62,047 bases of DNA from Saccharopolyspora spinosa NRRL 18395. Its GTDB lineage: Bacteria > Actinomycetota > Actinomycetes > Mycobacteriales > Pseudonocardiaceae. The stretch's first letter is position 1; every line of letters starts with the position of its first letter. Below the pieces are notes generated by a model, which saw only the letters and a list, made by a program, of their open reading frames with translations, was not told where the DNA came from and ran no database searches. The position numbers and the translations under genes are program-made. Below, in pieces: positions 47,319 to 55,963 of the stretch. The DNA lies in NCBI RefSeq assembly GCF_000194155.1, contig NZ_GL877878.1:3177985-3240031 (forward strand). Direction: 5' to 3'.

Positions 47319-48269
47319 TCTCCCTCACCACCGGAGTCCAGCTCGACATCCGGACATCGCCGATTCCGGTGCGCCACCATTTCGGAACGACCGAGAACCT
47401 TTTTCATGAGCAGTTCTCGCGAATTCAAACAACCAAGCTCGGACACATGCGCGCGGCGATCTAGTCCCCCAACTCGTACAGCTGCTCGCATTCACGACTC
47501 AGGCAGCAGACGTCAGCCCATCGCACGTCAACTTCGGGCCGTGACACAGCAGGCTCGGGCGAGATCGACGTGTTCGGTTGACATCGGCAGGAGCGCACTC
47601 CTTTGCGTTGCACCCGAACAGGCGTCACCACCCCGGTAGACCCTGCGCGCGCACGAATCATCACCACACCCTTCGCAACAGCCCTGCGCATGCCGCCGCT
47701 CGCACTCCCCAGCGACACACCCTGAACAACCCGGAATACGATCGACCACGGCGACGCGACGCCACGAATGCCCGAAGAGATACTCCGAAGTTTCGAGCGG
47801 CCTCACCTTAACGCGCCCGGTGTTGAACGCAACTGGCCCGGGAAAGATCCATTCGTAACGATCGGGCGTGATCGCTTCGCTGCGTCCTGAGACGCTTCGT
47901 GGTTCACCCATACGAATGCAAGAGGCAGCACACGAAAAATCCCCCCGGACAATTTCGATTACCCTACGCACTCCCTCGGCATAGCCGCTATAGACCGACA
48001 TTCCGGAGCCGTCGTCGGAGCCAAATCAGCGAAGGCCTCAAACAAAAGTGTTCGGCGGCCAACCGATTCGAGGCATGCGAGATCATCGCCAGCACATAAA
48101 TGATCCTCTTGTTGGCCCAGATCACGTCCGCCACGGGCACCTTGATCCACTCCGCAACGGGCACACGTGAGGGGCTGCGCGGCGAGCTGCGCGTCACCCG
48201 GTCCGACGAGCATCGCGACGACGGGGCACGGCTCGAGTTAGGTGCCCGCAGATGGAACGTGAGAAGACT
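47319..48269. other. 950-base stretch without a supportable gene
   Basis: Open frames are short, on both strands and Arg/His/Cys-rich, with no domain. Local GC is lower than in genes. It may hold promoters for the WS/DGAT gene and decayed sequence. Confidence 0.5.
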
Positions 48270-48878
48270 TCATTCGTAGCCAAACGACTCAACGATCGTC
48301 CGGCGATGCTTGTGACGGTTCTCGTAGCTGACCAGCTCCTCCTGCGCCTCGCCGGACAGTGCCCGCGCACGCGGCAGAATCTCGTCCAGCTTCATCTCGT
48401 CGTAGCCGGGCCAGGGCTCCTTCTCGCACAACTCATCGATGCGCACGACAACCCTCGCACGCGCCTGGCTACGCGTCTCGTAGCCGCGGACCTCGCGCAA
48501 CTCGCGCTGGGACAACCCCGGCAACTTCTGGACGATCTCGCCCGCCGTGAGCCTGTCGTAGTGAGAAATCGGGAGCTGCTCCTCCCTGACGAACGCCCCG
48601 ACAACCGCCCCTTCGACCGCGGCGATCCCCGGAATACGGCGCGCGGCCTGGCCAACCACATGGCCCCAGCCTCCGAGCCCCTGCTGCGCCTCGCCCAGAA
48701 AGACCTCCCCGCGTCCGGCTAGCCGGCCGTAGGCGCCCCCCAGCCGGTGCATTACCTGCTCACGCTCCTGCCACACATGCTCCGCCCAGCTGGGGACATC
48801 ACGTAGCGTCCGCACCACCCACACCGTCGCCCCAACGGCGGCGTACAGCGACCGCTGAGTTTCCTGAACCAGACCCAT
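48270..48878 (-). CDS. Protein with two tandem YD-LTA-type repeats, possible lipid-body-associated protein
   Basis: The best start is ATG 48878, behind AGAGGGGG, giving 202 residues. The first 95 residues contain an amphipathic or weakly hydrophobic helix (LYAAVGATVWVVRTLRDVP) and GGWGHVVGQAARRIPGIAAVEG. The C-terminal half holds two copies of a 40-50 residue unit: LPISHYDRLTAGEIVQKLPG, then a YE-R segment; and PWPGYDEMKLDEILPRARAL, then a YEN-R segment. I do not recognise a characterised function. Repeats like these occur in actinobacterial proteins near lipid genes; the neighbouring WS/DGAT and patatins suggest a role at lipid bodies. Confidence 0.6.
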   Translation of the reverse strand: MGLVQETQRSLYAAVGATVWVVRTLRDVPSWAEHVWQEREQVMHRLGGAYGRLAGRGEVFLGEAQQGLGGWGHVVGQAARRIPGIAAVEGAVVGAFVREEQLPISHYDRLTAGEIVQKLPGLSQRELREVRGYETRSQARARVVVRIDELCEKEPWPGYDEMKLDEILPRARALSGEAQEELVSYENRHKHRRTIVESFGYE

Positions 48879-48957
48879 CACGCCCCCTCTCAGCCTCATC
48901 CCGCACGGACCGGTGCAGAACTTCGAACAACCAGGGGGTTCCCGGACGGCGAAGCCT

Positions 48958-48995
48958 CAATACCTCGCTCCAGGCCCGATACCTCACTCCAGGCC
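48958..48995. repeat. Two tandem copies of a 19-bp unit
   Basis: ATACCTCGCTCCAGGCCCG and ATACCTCACTCCAGGCCCG stand next to each other with one difference. A partial third start (TCACCTCC) follows. Function unknown; it may be a slippage product. Confidence 0.7.
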
Positions 48996-49075
48996 CGTCA
49001 CCTCCGACCAAGAGGGATCACGCGCTCCTGGGCTCGGCAGACCAGGCAGCAACGCGCACTGCCCCTACGCCTTAA

Positions 49076-49204
49076 GCGACTCACACCGGTGAAATCCTGG
49101 CGCATCCGGCCGAGATCTATCAGACCGACGTGTCACGGGATTTGATCAACCGAGTGACAGACAAAGTCGTCGACGAGCTTAGGGCGCGGCAGAACCGCTC
49201 GTAA
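49076..49204 (+). pseudogene. IS256-family transposase fragment
   Basis: The frame reads ATHTGEILAHPAEIYQTDVS and then DLINRVTDKVVDELRARQNR before TAA. It matches the IS256/mutator-type segment in which an N-terminal helix (IxxHLxEIYG) is followed by the VSxxLISxVTDxVxxEVxxWQ pattern. Only about 42 codons remain, without the DDE core. It marks an old insertion next to the MITE-like element. Confidence 0.65.
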
Positions 49205-49261
49205 GGGCCTACAGCTTATTAACACGCTGATTTCCCGCAGCATCATTCCTTTACCCCATCA

Positions 49262-49447
49262 CCCGCCCGCGGCCATTGCTTCAAGGCGGTGGCCGACGGT
49301 GGGGAGGAATTTGAGCTCCGGCACTATTCGGCCAGCGGGTATGGACCTCCGAGTTCTGCCCATCACACCTACCCGAACGGGGTCACCACCAAGGTGACGG
49401 CCTATGGCGACTATGCGAACCGCGACGTCAAAATCCGCATTGGCTGA
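49262..49447 (+). pseudogene. Possible C-terminal remnant of a small secreted-type protein
   Basis: A frame ending at TGA 49447 reads CFKAVADGGEEFELRHYSAS, then AHHTYPNGVTTKVTAYGDYA and RDVKIRIG. The alternation of hydrophobic and polar residues and aromatic content look like real beta-rich protein, unlike the chance frames around it. No start or family could be assigned. It ends 22 bases before element copy 2. Confidence 0.35.
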
Positions 49448-49468
49448 GTGAAGCTGCCCCGGCTGACC

Positions 49469-50059
49469 AGGACGTGTGCAAGGTTGACCTATCCGGTTTA
49501 GGTAGTTGCGGGCGGGAAGGTGGGTGGCAGGTTGGCCAGGTGGTGGGGGGATTGCCCAGGTGGTGGACCGTTTCGATACCGGCGGCGGTGCCGTTCGGTC
49601 GGCGCCAGCGCCATATCCGGTTCGCAGGTTTCCGTCCAGAACAAGGACCTTCCAGGCTGCGGGTCCTGGCACGTCCGTACCCGCCCACGATTTCCATTGA
49701 AATTGCGGAGGTTGTCCACAGGCATCGGCGTGTCGGGATGCGACACGCCGACGGTCCGCAAGTTCCATTGAAATCGAAGGTTCGATTTCAATGGAACTTG
49801 CGGCTTCTCTCCGCCGAGGCGGACTCGATGAACGTCTTCGCACCGGGAGTCACACGACCCCGCAAGGACTCGACTGTGAGGGTGGGCCGGTCAAGCACAA
49901 CCCGAACCAGGGAAGCCAAGAACACAAGAGCGCGGCTCCTGGACAGACCGTCACGGCTTGAACAACCCGATGATCTCCCACCTGAACCCGCCCCCTGGTC
50001 TCGCGTCCCCCCTGGACAAAACCCCGCCGCAACCCTCAGATCAACCTTGCACACGCCCT
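49469..50059 (+). mobile_element. Non-autonomous inverted-repeat element (MITE-like), copy 2
   Basis: This 591-bp copy is in the same orientation as copy 1, starts AGGACGTGTGCAAGGTTGA and ends with TCAACCTTGCACACGCCCT. Most of the sequence is identical to copy 1; differences are scattered near the left end, and it lacks the 68-base internal duplication of copy 1, so it may represent the ancestral length. The flanks (49457-49468 and 50060-50071) share GGCTGAC and surrounding bases, an imperfect 12-bp duplication that fits an older insertion. No transposase is encoded. Confidence 0.85.
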
Positions 50060-50060
50060 G

Positions 50061-50150
50061 CCTGGCTGACGGGTACCGCGAGTCGACCGAGTCCTGTGCC
50101 GAACTCCTGCACTACTGGCGAGGTGTTCGGCGCGGTACCCGTCAGCCAGG
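50061..50150. repeat. 20-bp perfect inverted repeat with 50-base spacer
   Basis: CCTGGCTGACGGGTACCGCG (50061-50080) is repeated inverted at 50131-50150. It stands directly beside element copy 2, whose right target-site copy overlaps the first arm, and 64 bases past the end of the ABC transporter gene. It could fold as a terminator for that gene, or be the ends of a tiny foreign insertion. Confidence 0.7.
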
Positions 50151-50214
50151 ACCCGCCGCCGCGTTGCTGGGTCCACAAAATCGCGAACACCCTCGCGGTG
50201 CTCCCGAACTGCGC

Positions 50215-52716
50215 TCAGCTCGACGGCGCGGAACGCTTGGTGCGGTGTTGTACTTGGGCGAACAGTCCGGTCGCGACCAGTGCCATCAGTCCGGGAAGCC
50301 AGTACTGCCAAGCCTGAGAGAGCCCGGCGAACGAGGCGGTGTTCTGCGTCACCTGAAGCAGCAGGACCCCGAAGAGAACCCCGATGAAGCTTCCGCGGCC
50401 GCCGAAAATGGAAGCACCACCAAGGACCACCGCGGTGATGCTGGCGAGTGTGTAGGAGATACCGGCCGTCGGGTCACCAATGCCGGTCTGTGCCGCCAGC
50501 AAGAACGCGCCGAACAGCGTGCACATCGAGCCCGCCACGTAAGCCAGCACGTAGACGCGAGTGACGGGGATACCCCGCTTGTACGCGGCCTGGTCGGCGG
50601 AACCAGTGCCACGCAGGCACAATCCGGCCATCGTGCGGCGCGACGCGAGTTCGAGAACGACCAGAATTACCACCCCGGCGATCACAGGCCACGGGACGGG
50701 GCCGATCTTGACCTTGAGCAGCGACGTTACCGGTTCGGCGATCAAGCCGCCGGGAACATCGCGCATGAACAGCGAAAAACCTTGCAGCGCCATATAGGTC
50801 ACGAGTGTGGCCACCACGGGCGTGACGCGGGCGAACTTCACCAAGGAGCCGTTCACCAAGCCGATTCCACCGGCTACCAACACCATCATCACGAACCCCA
50901 GGACCCACCAGCCCATGTCGTAGTCGTCACTGACATAGAACGACGCGACGACGACGAGTGCTCCGCTCAGCGGCCCCACCGAGAGATCGATTCCGCCCGT
51001 CAACATCACGATCAGCTGACCGGCGGACAGGAACAGCAGTGGACCAAGGAGCTCCAGCATGCTGGCGATGTTGAAGCTGGACAGAAACCGGTCGTTCTGT
51101 GCGGTCCCGACGATGGTCAGCGCGATGATGGCGGCGATCAGGAACGCGCTCGGTCCTTGCTCGCTGGACAGCAGCTTTCGCCAGCGGCGCCCCGGTGCTT
51201 TCTCCCGCGACGCGGCCCGCTCTTCTTGCTCGGCGGGCGAGCCGGTCAGTGCGGCCTCGGTGATCGCGTTATCGGTGATCGCATCGCCGACCAGTTCGGC
51301 GACCACCCGGCCCTTCGAGAAGACCAGGACGCGGTCGCACAGTCCGGCGAGTTCCACGTTGTCGGAGCTGAGCACGACGACGGGCACGCCGCTGTCCGCC
51401 GTGTCCCGCAGCCGGTGGTAAATGTCCGAGCGGACGCCGACGTCGATGCCCTGGGTGGGTTCATCGCACAGCAGGACCTTGGGATCGGACAGCAGCGAAC
51501 GACCCAGCACCACCTTTTGCTGGTTGCCTCCCGAAAGCGTCCCGACGGCGACGTCCGGGGACGCGAGCTTGACGCCGAGCTCGACTACTTCCCTTTCGAC
51601 GAGCTGATCTTCGCGCTGGAGAGCGATGATTCCGGCGCGCGACGTCCGGTCGGTCGCCGCGACGGCCAGGTTCTCGCGGACGGAGTGAATGGTCGCGACA
51701 CCTTCGACATGACGTTCCTGGGGCATGAGCACGACACCCGACTCGCGCGCCCGGCGAGGGCTCGACACGTCGACCGGTCGGCCTTCGATCAGCACCCGCC
51801 CTCGGCTCGGCGCGGCACCGCCCAGTGCCCTGATGAATTCGCGCTGCCCGTTGCCCTCGACGCCGGCAAGACCGAGGACCTCCCGCCGGGCCAGGGAGAC
51901 GCTCACCCCGCCCAGCCGATCGGATGTCAGGTCCCGCACCTGCAGGACCGGTTCGCCCGGATCGGCGGCGCGATCGGGGAACAGCGAGGTGACCTCGCGC
52001 CCGGCGACACGCGTGATGACCTCCTGTTCACTCACCTCGGCCCGGTTGAAGGTGCCGCGTATCTGGCCGTCGCGTAGCACCGTGATGCGGTCGGCGAGGG
52101 CGAATACGTCGGGCAGCCGATGGCTGATGTACACGACGGCGACACCGCGGGCGGCGAGGTCACGAATCCGCTCGAACAGCCGCTCGGTCTCGGCGGACAT
52201 GAACGGTTCGGTCGGCTCGTCGAAGATGACGACGCTCGGGTCGCACGCGAGTGCGCCGCAGATCTCGACCGCCTGCTTCTCGGCGAGGGTGAGCGCGCGA
52301 ACCGGGACGGTGGCATCGATCGGCATGCCCATCGCCCGCAACTTCTCCGTCGCCCACCTCGTCGCCTCGCCGAACCGCGGACGCTTCGCCGCTGGCACCG
52401 CCAGCATGAGGTTCTCCGTCACCGTGAGGTCCGGGAGCAGTGTCGGGTGCTGAAAGGCGATCGCTAGACCCTGCTCGCGCGCGGCCACCGGGGAGATCTC
52501 GGCCAGCGGTCGGCCCGCGATCGCGATATGCCCACTGTCCGGTTTCTCCGCGCCCGAAGCGACTGCCATGAGGGTCGACTTGCCCGCGCCATTGCCGCCG
52601 ACGAGCGCGTGGATCTCACCCGCCTGGGCCTCGAAGTCGACCCCGTCCAGGGCGAGTACACCGGGAAAACGTTTGGTCACACCGCGCATCACCAGGCGGG
52701 CGCTCGATTCATCCAT
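50215..52716 (-). CDS. CUT2 sugar ABC transporter: ATPase-ATPase-permease fusion
   Basis: From ATG 52716 the protein has 833 residues. Residues about 8-235 are nucleotide-binding domain 1 (Walker A GGNGAGKST, LTLAEKQAVEI in place of LSGGQ, Walker B VVIFDEPTE). Residues about 250-490 are domain 2, with a degenerate Walker A (GVEGNGQREF) but intact LSGGNQQKVVLG and VLLCDEPTQGID, as in RbsA. From about 525 a RbsC-like permease follows (LIVMLTGGIDLSVGPLSGA; SITAVVLGGASIFGGRGSFIG). RbsA and RbsC are normally separate proteins, so this fusion is unusual. A second permease gene and a binding-protein gene lie just upstream in the same operon. It drives uptake of a sugar or sugar-like compound. Confidence 0.9.
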   Translation of the reverse strand: MDESSARLVMRGVTKRFPGVLALDGVDFEAQAGEIHALVGGNGAGKSTLMAVASGAEKPDSGHIAIAGRPLAEISPVAAREQGLAIAFQHPTLLPDLTVTENLMLAVPAAKRPRFGEATRWATEKLRAMGMPIDATVPVRALTLAEKQAVEICGALACDPSVVIFDEPTEPFMSAETERLFERIRDLAARGVAVVYISHRLPDVFALADRITVLRDGQIRGTFNRAEVSEQEVITRVAGREVTSLFPDRAADPGEPVLQVRDLTSDRLGGVSVSLARREVLGLAGVEGNGQREFIRALGGAAPSRGRVLIEGRPVDVSSPRRARESGVVLMPQERHVEGVATIHSVRENLAVAATDRTSRAGIIALQREDQLVEREVVELGVKLASPDVAVGTLSGGNQQKVVLGRSLLSDPKVLLCDEPTQGIDVGVRSDIYHRLRDTADSGVPVVVLSSDNVELAGLCDRVLVFSKGRVVAELVGDAITDNAITEAALTGSPAEQEERAASREKAPGRRWRKLLSSEQGPSAFLIAAIIALTIVGTAQNDRFLSSFNIASMLELLGPLLFLSAGQLIVMLTGGIDLSVGPLSGALVVVASFYVSDDYDMGWWVLGFVMMVLVAGGIGLVNGSLVKFARVTPVVATLVTYMALQGFSLFMRDVPGGLIAEPVTSLLKVKIGPVPWPVIAGVVILVVLELASRRTMAGLCLRGTGSADQAAYKRGIPVTRVYVLAYVAGSMCTLFGAFLLAAQTGIGDPTAGISYTLASITAVVLGGASIFGGRGSFIGVLFGVLLLQVTQNTASFAGLSQAWQYWLPGLMALVATGLFAQVQHRTKRSAPSS

Positions 52717-52777
52717 CGTGTGAGTCCCTTCCGGTGCTGGTCCGCGGCCGCCGACCGCGGACCAGCGCACAGATCGA

Positions 52778-53929
52778 TCAGTTGTAGATGCTCTTGAGCT
52801 TCTCGGGCGCGAGTTCGGCCGAGAGGATGGCGCTGGTCGGCAGCGCCGACTCGCACTTCGGCTTCTTGTCGCCGAAACTGTCTTCGTAGATCGGGATGTT
52901 GATGATGTCCGGCTCGTCGTTCTTGATGCCCTCCTTCGCGGCGACCGCTTTACGCAGCGCGAGGCGGACGAGCCAGGTCCGGCTCGAGACGGTCACGAGG
53001 TTGAAGTCGGGCTGCTGTGCCCTGGCCTTCTGCCATTCGCACGCCAGGCCGTTGTTGTCGTTCGCCGTCCACAGCGGAAGCTTGCGGCCGGCCGATTCGA
53101 AGGCGCGAACGCCACCGACCGAGCCGTCGCCCGAGTCCGAGATAATCGCGTCGATCTTGTCGTACTTGGTCAGCAGGCCCGCGACGACCCGCTGCGTCTG
53201 GGCCGGGTTCCAGTTCGTGTCGATCGGTTTGCCCGGTTCGTTCAGCAACTTGGCGTTCTTGCATGCCGGGTTGCTCGCGAACTCGTCCTGGACGCCCTTG
53301 ATCTCCGTAGTGCTTTGAGTGTTGCCCGGCGTGCCGCCCAGGAACAGGACGTTTCCACCGGCTTCTCCCAGGTGCTCGCAGGTCCAGCTGGCCCAGGTGT
53401 GCCCGTCGTTGATCGTGTTGTGGCCGACGAACGTGGTGTAGTCAGTACCGGCGGTGCCACCCGGGTTGGCGGTCCACGGCACGATCGCTACGCCGTTCTG
53501 GAACGCCTCCCGCAGCGTTGGCAGGAGCGCTTGGCCCGCGTCGGGGAACACGACGATGGCGTCTGCGCCCTGCGCGACGAGCGCCTTGATGTCGCTGATC
53601 GCCTTTTGCGGATTGTTCTGGGCGTCGGAATACGGCATGACGGTGAGGTTCGGGCACTTGCTCGCCTCATCCTCGAACTCGGCCCGTGCCGTCTTGCGCC
53701 AGGCGTTGTCCCCCGTACCGTCGGCCAGCGCGACCTTCAGCGGTTTGGTGCCGCAGAACTCGTTGATCGATTTGAGTTGGGAGACTTCACCGATCTTGCC
53801 TTTGTCGCTGTACACCTCGTTGACGTTCGAGGTGGAACCGCCCTTCGGGCTCGCGCATCCGGTGACGGCGATGAGTGCCGCGACGACGATCGACCCGCCT
53901 GCCAGCACAGGGCGTCGCTTGTTGACCAT
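52778..53929 (-). CDS. Sugar-binding lipoprotein of the CUT2 transporter
   Basis: From ATG 53929, behind TGGAG, the protein has 383 residues with a lipoprotein signal (positively charged start, hydrophobic stretch, lipobox VTGC, Cys25). The mature part has the periplasmic-binding-protein fold of the RbsB type (KVALADGTGDNAWRKTARAE; GADAIVVFPDAGQALLP; DAIISDSGDGSVGG). It captures the substrate outside the membrane and passes it to the two permease domains. The ABC fusion gene follows 61 bases later. Confidence 0.9.
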   Translation of the reverse strand: MVNKRRPVLAGGSIVVAALIAVTGCASPKGGSTSNVNEVYSDKGKIGEVSQLKSINEFCGTKPLKVALADGTGDNAWRKTARAEFEDEASKCPNLTVMPYSDAQNNPQKAISDIKALVAQGADAIVVFPDAGQALLPTLREAFQNGVAIVPWTANPGGTAGTDYTTFVGHNTINDGHTWASWTCEHLGEAGGNVLFLGGTPGNTQSTTEIKGVQDEFASNPACKNAKLLNEPGKPIDTNWNPAQTQRVVAGLLTKYDKIDAIISDSGDGSVGGVRAFESAGRKLPLWTANDNNGLACEWQKARAQQPDFNLVTVSSRTWLVRLALRKAVAAKEGIKNDEPDIINIPIYEDSFGDKKPKCESALPTSAILSAELAPEKLKSIYN

Positions 53930-53979
53930 TGTCACTCCATTGTGAGGGTTACTGGATGTGGTGGGGAAATGCCTGCCTA

Positions 53980-55002
53980 CTACCGAGACTTAGCCCGGTT
54001 CCCGCTCAACCGACGGGGGATCGCGCTCAGCGGCACGCGGCGCAAGACAACGGCCAGGGCGAGCACGGCCGCTTGCACGAGCAGTTGAATCGAGGTCGCG
54101 GCACCGGCGGCGAGCACGACCTGGTTGAGCTGGGTCAGGAACAGTGCCGCCACGCCGGTGGCGACCGCGCTGCTCATGCCGCCGGTCAGCAGGCTTCCCC
54201 CGAGGACGACCGCGGCGATGGATGACAGCTGGTAGGTGTTGCCGAGCAGGATGTCGGGCGTACGCAGGTACGCCGCCAGCAGAAGTCCCGCCAACGCGTA
54301 CAAGAGCCCGCCTACGGCATAGGCGGAGACCTGGTACCCCTCGGCTCGCATGCCGAGCAACCGTGCGGCGGCCGGGTTGGCGCCCACGCTCACGAAGCGC
54401 CGCCCGAGCACCGAGCGCCGCCGGAGCCACTGGGTGATGGCGACCAGGATCACGGCGACGATCAGCAGGTTGGGCACCGTCCACAGGGAACCGGTCGCGA
54501 ACGCGCTGACGGCCGGGTTCGCGGACGCCGGAAATCCCTTCGATATCTCTAGCACGACACCGATGAGGATCGTGTTCATGGCCAGGGTTGCCACGAACGC
54601 GGCGATCCCGAACCGCACCACCAGCACGCCGATGACCAGTCCGCCGGCCGCCCCGGCGAGCAGTCCGAGTACCGCCGAGACGGCGAGCGGAAGTCCGGTC
54701 AGCTCGGGCACCTTGGTGGCGAACAGGGCCGCCAGCGCCATCGCGCCCGGCACGGAGAGATCGATGCCGCGCTGAGTGATCACGAAGGCTTGCCCGAGCG
54801 CGGCGAGGACCAGGATCGCGGCGAAGGGAAGCATCGAGCTCAACGCGGCCCCGGAAAGGCTGCCAGGCGCGATCAGCGGGCTGATCGCGAACAGCACCGC
54901 GGTCATCGCCCACACCGGCACGAACGGACCGCGGGGCAGCCTCAGTCGTGGCCGCCGGGCCTGCGCGGCCCGTTGCACGGATTCGTGTAGGCCGAGGGAC
55001 AT
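53980..55002 (-). CDS. RbsC-like permease subunit
   Basis: From ATG 55002, behind AGAAAGGATT, the protein has 340 residues with 9-10 hydrophobic segments. It has the family motifs VITQRGIDLSVPGAMALAAL and SSIAAVVLGGSLLTGGMSS. It presumably pairs with the permease domain of the fusion at 50215-52716 to form a heterodimeric channel. It lies 50 bases before the binding-protein gene and 31 bases after the SDR gene. Confidence 0.9.
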   Translation of the reverse strand: MSLGLHESVQRAAQARRPRLRLPRGPFVPVWAMTAVLFAISPLIAPGSLSGAALSSMLPFAAILVLAALGQAFVITQRGIDLSVPGAMALAALFATKVPELTGLPLAVSAVLGLLAGAAGGLVIGVLVVRFGIAAFVATLAMNTILIGVVLEISKGFPASANPAVSAFATGSLWTVPNLLIVAVILVAITQWLRRRSVLGRRFVSVGANPAAARLLGMRAEGYQVSAYAVGGLLYALAGLLLAAYLRTPDILLGNTYQLSSIAAVVLGGSLLTGGMSSAVATGVAALFLTQLNQVVLAAGAATSIQLLVQAAVLALAVVLRRVPLSAIPRRLSGNRAKSR

Positions 55003-55033
55003 CGCTAATCCTTTCTGTTGGGCCGGAAGACGG

Positions 55034-55780
55034 TCACACAGCGGTGTAGCCGCCATCGACGGGCACATCGGCGCCGGTGACGAAGCTCCTCAGCAGGAAC
55101 ACGATGACCGAGGCGATCTCGGCGACGTCCGCGATCCGCCTTAGCGGATGGGATTCGACGAGCTCCCGTTCGGCTGCCGCCGGATCTCGTTGCGCGGCAA
55201 GGTAAGTGCGCAGCTGGTCGGTCCGCACCGAACCCGGGCTCACCACGTTGCAGCGGACTTTCTGGCGCGCGTAGTCGGCGGCGATCTGACGGCTCAACTG
55301 GAGCACCGCGCCCTTGGACGCGCAGTATGCGGGCTGGTTGCGCAGCCCCACTCTCCCCGAGATCGACGAAAGGTTGACGATGGAGCCGCCCGATCCCTGC
55401 CTGACTAGTGTCCGGACGACATGTTTGCAGGTGAGAAAGGTTCCCGTCGCGTTCACGCTGAGCACCCGCGTCCAGTCCGCGAGCGTGGTCTCGGTGAGCG
55501 GGCGCGAGATCATCGTGGCGGCGCAGTTGACCAGGCCGTCGATCCCGCCCCACTCGTCGAGCGCCGCGCCGACAGCGCCTTCGACCGCGGCCTCGTCGGT
55601 GACGTCGGCAAGTTCGGCGCGTGCCTGCCGCCCTTCAGATCGCAGCTCGGCCGCCAGTCGTTCGATGCCGTCCGCGATCCGATCCACCAGCAGGACGGGT
55701 TTACCGGTGGAGGCGACGGAGCGCGCAACGGCGGCCCCGATCCCGCTGCCGGCGCCAGTGACCACGGCCGCGTTACTCAT
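55034..55780 (-). CDS. Short-chain dehydrogenase/reductase
   Basis: From ATG 55780, behind GAGGGAC, the protein has 248 residues. It has the Rossmann TGAGSGIG, DVTD, the NNAG-position variant NCAA, and the catalytic Ser-Tyr-Lys set (NLSSISGRVG, PAYCASKGA). The C-terminus is PVDGGYTAV, typical of classical SDRs. The family oxidises or reduces hydroxyl and carbonyl groups with NAD(P). As first gene of the transporter operon it likely oxidises the imported sugar or polyol to a lactone or ketose. Confidence 0.9.
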   Translation of the reverse strand: MSNAAVVTGAGSGIGAAVARSVASTGKPVLLVDRIADGIERLAAELRSEGRQARAELADVTDEAAVEGAVGAALDEWGGIDGLVNCAATMISRPLTETTLADWTRVLSVNATGTFLTCKHVVRTLVRQGSGGSIVNLSSISGRVGLRNQPAYCASKGAVLQLSRQIAADYARQKVRCNVVSPGSVRTDQLRTYLAAQRDPAAAERELVESHPLRRIADVAEIASVIVFLLRSFVTGADVPVDGGYTAV

Positions 55781-55963
55781 TGGTATGTCCCTCGATCCCG
55801 TCGTTCGGCGAATTTGTCCAGCCGACAGATCCCTGACCTGCGTCAATGACGTCCAGAATGCCGATGAGAGTGACACGCTGCATGTAGCATGTCAAGCATT
55901 GATATGCAGCATGCGACATGCCAATATCGGCCGGAGCGGAGCGAGAAGGGTGGTGTTCTGGGC
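55781..55963. promoter_or_regulatory. Divergent control region with palindromic GCATG repeats
   Basis: Between the SDR and nitrilase-family genes, 55880-55922 holds several GCATG-type motifs. GCATGTC at 55887-55893 pairs with GACATGC at 55915-55921. Between them is a near-centre palindrome GCAT-TGAT-ATGC (55896-55907). A dense set of palindromes between divergent catabolic genes is likely the operator for the FadR-type regulator encoded at 59661-60371; the assignment is inferred from context. Confidence 0.6.

Larger units (their letters stand above)
48879..49468. other. Remnant-rich intergenic region
   Basis: Between the repeat protein and element copy 2 lie a short tandem repeat, an IS256-type transposase remnant and a possible protein remnant, each listed separately. 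No intact gene is present. Confidence 0.5.

Noticed and set aside
47528..48001. Cys-rich minus-strand frame as a possible peptide precursor
   Set aside because: No leader pattern, no modifying enzyme gene nearby, and composition fits a chance frame.
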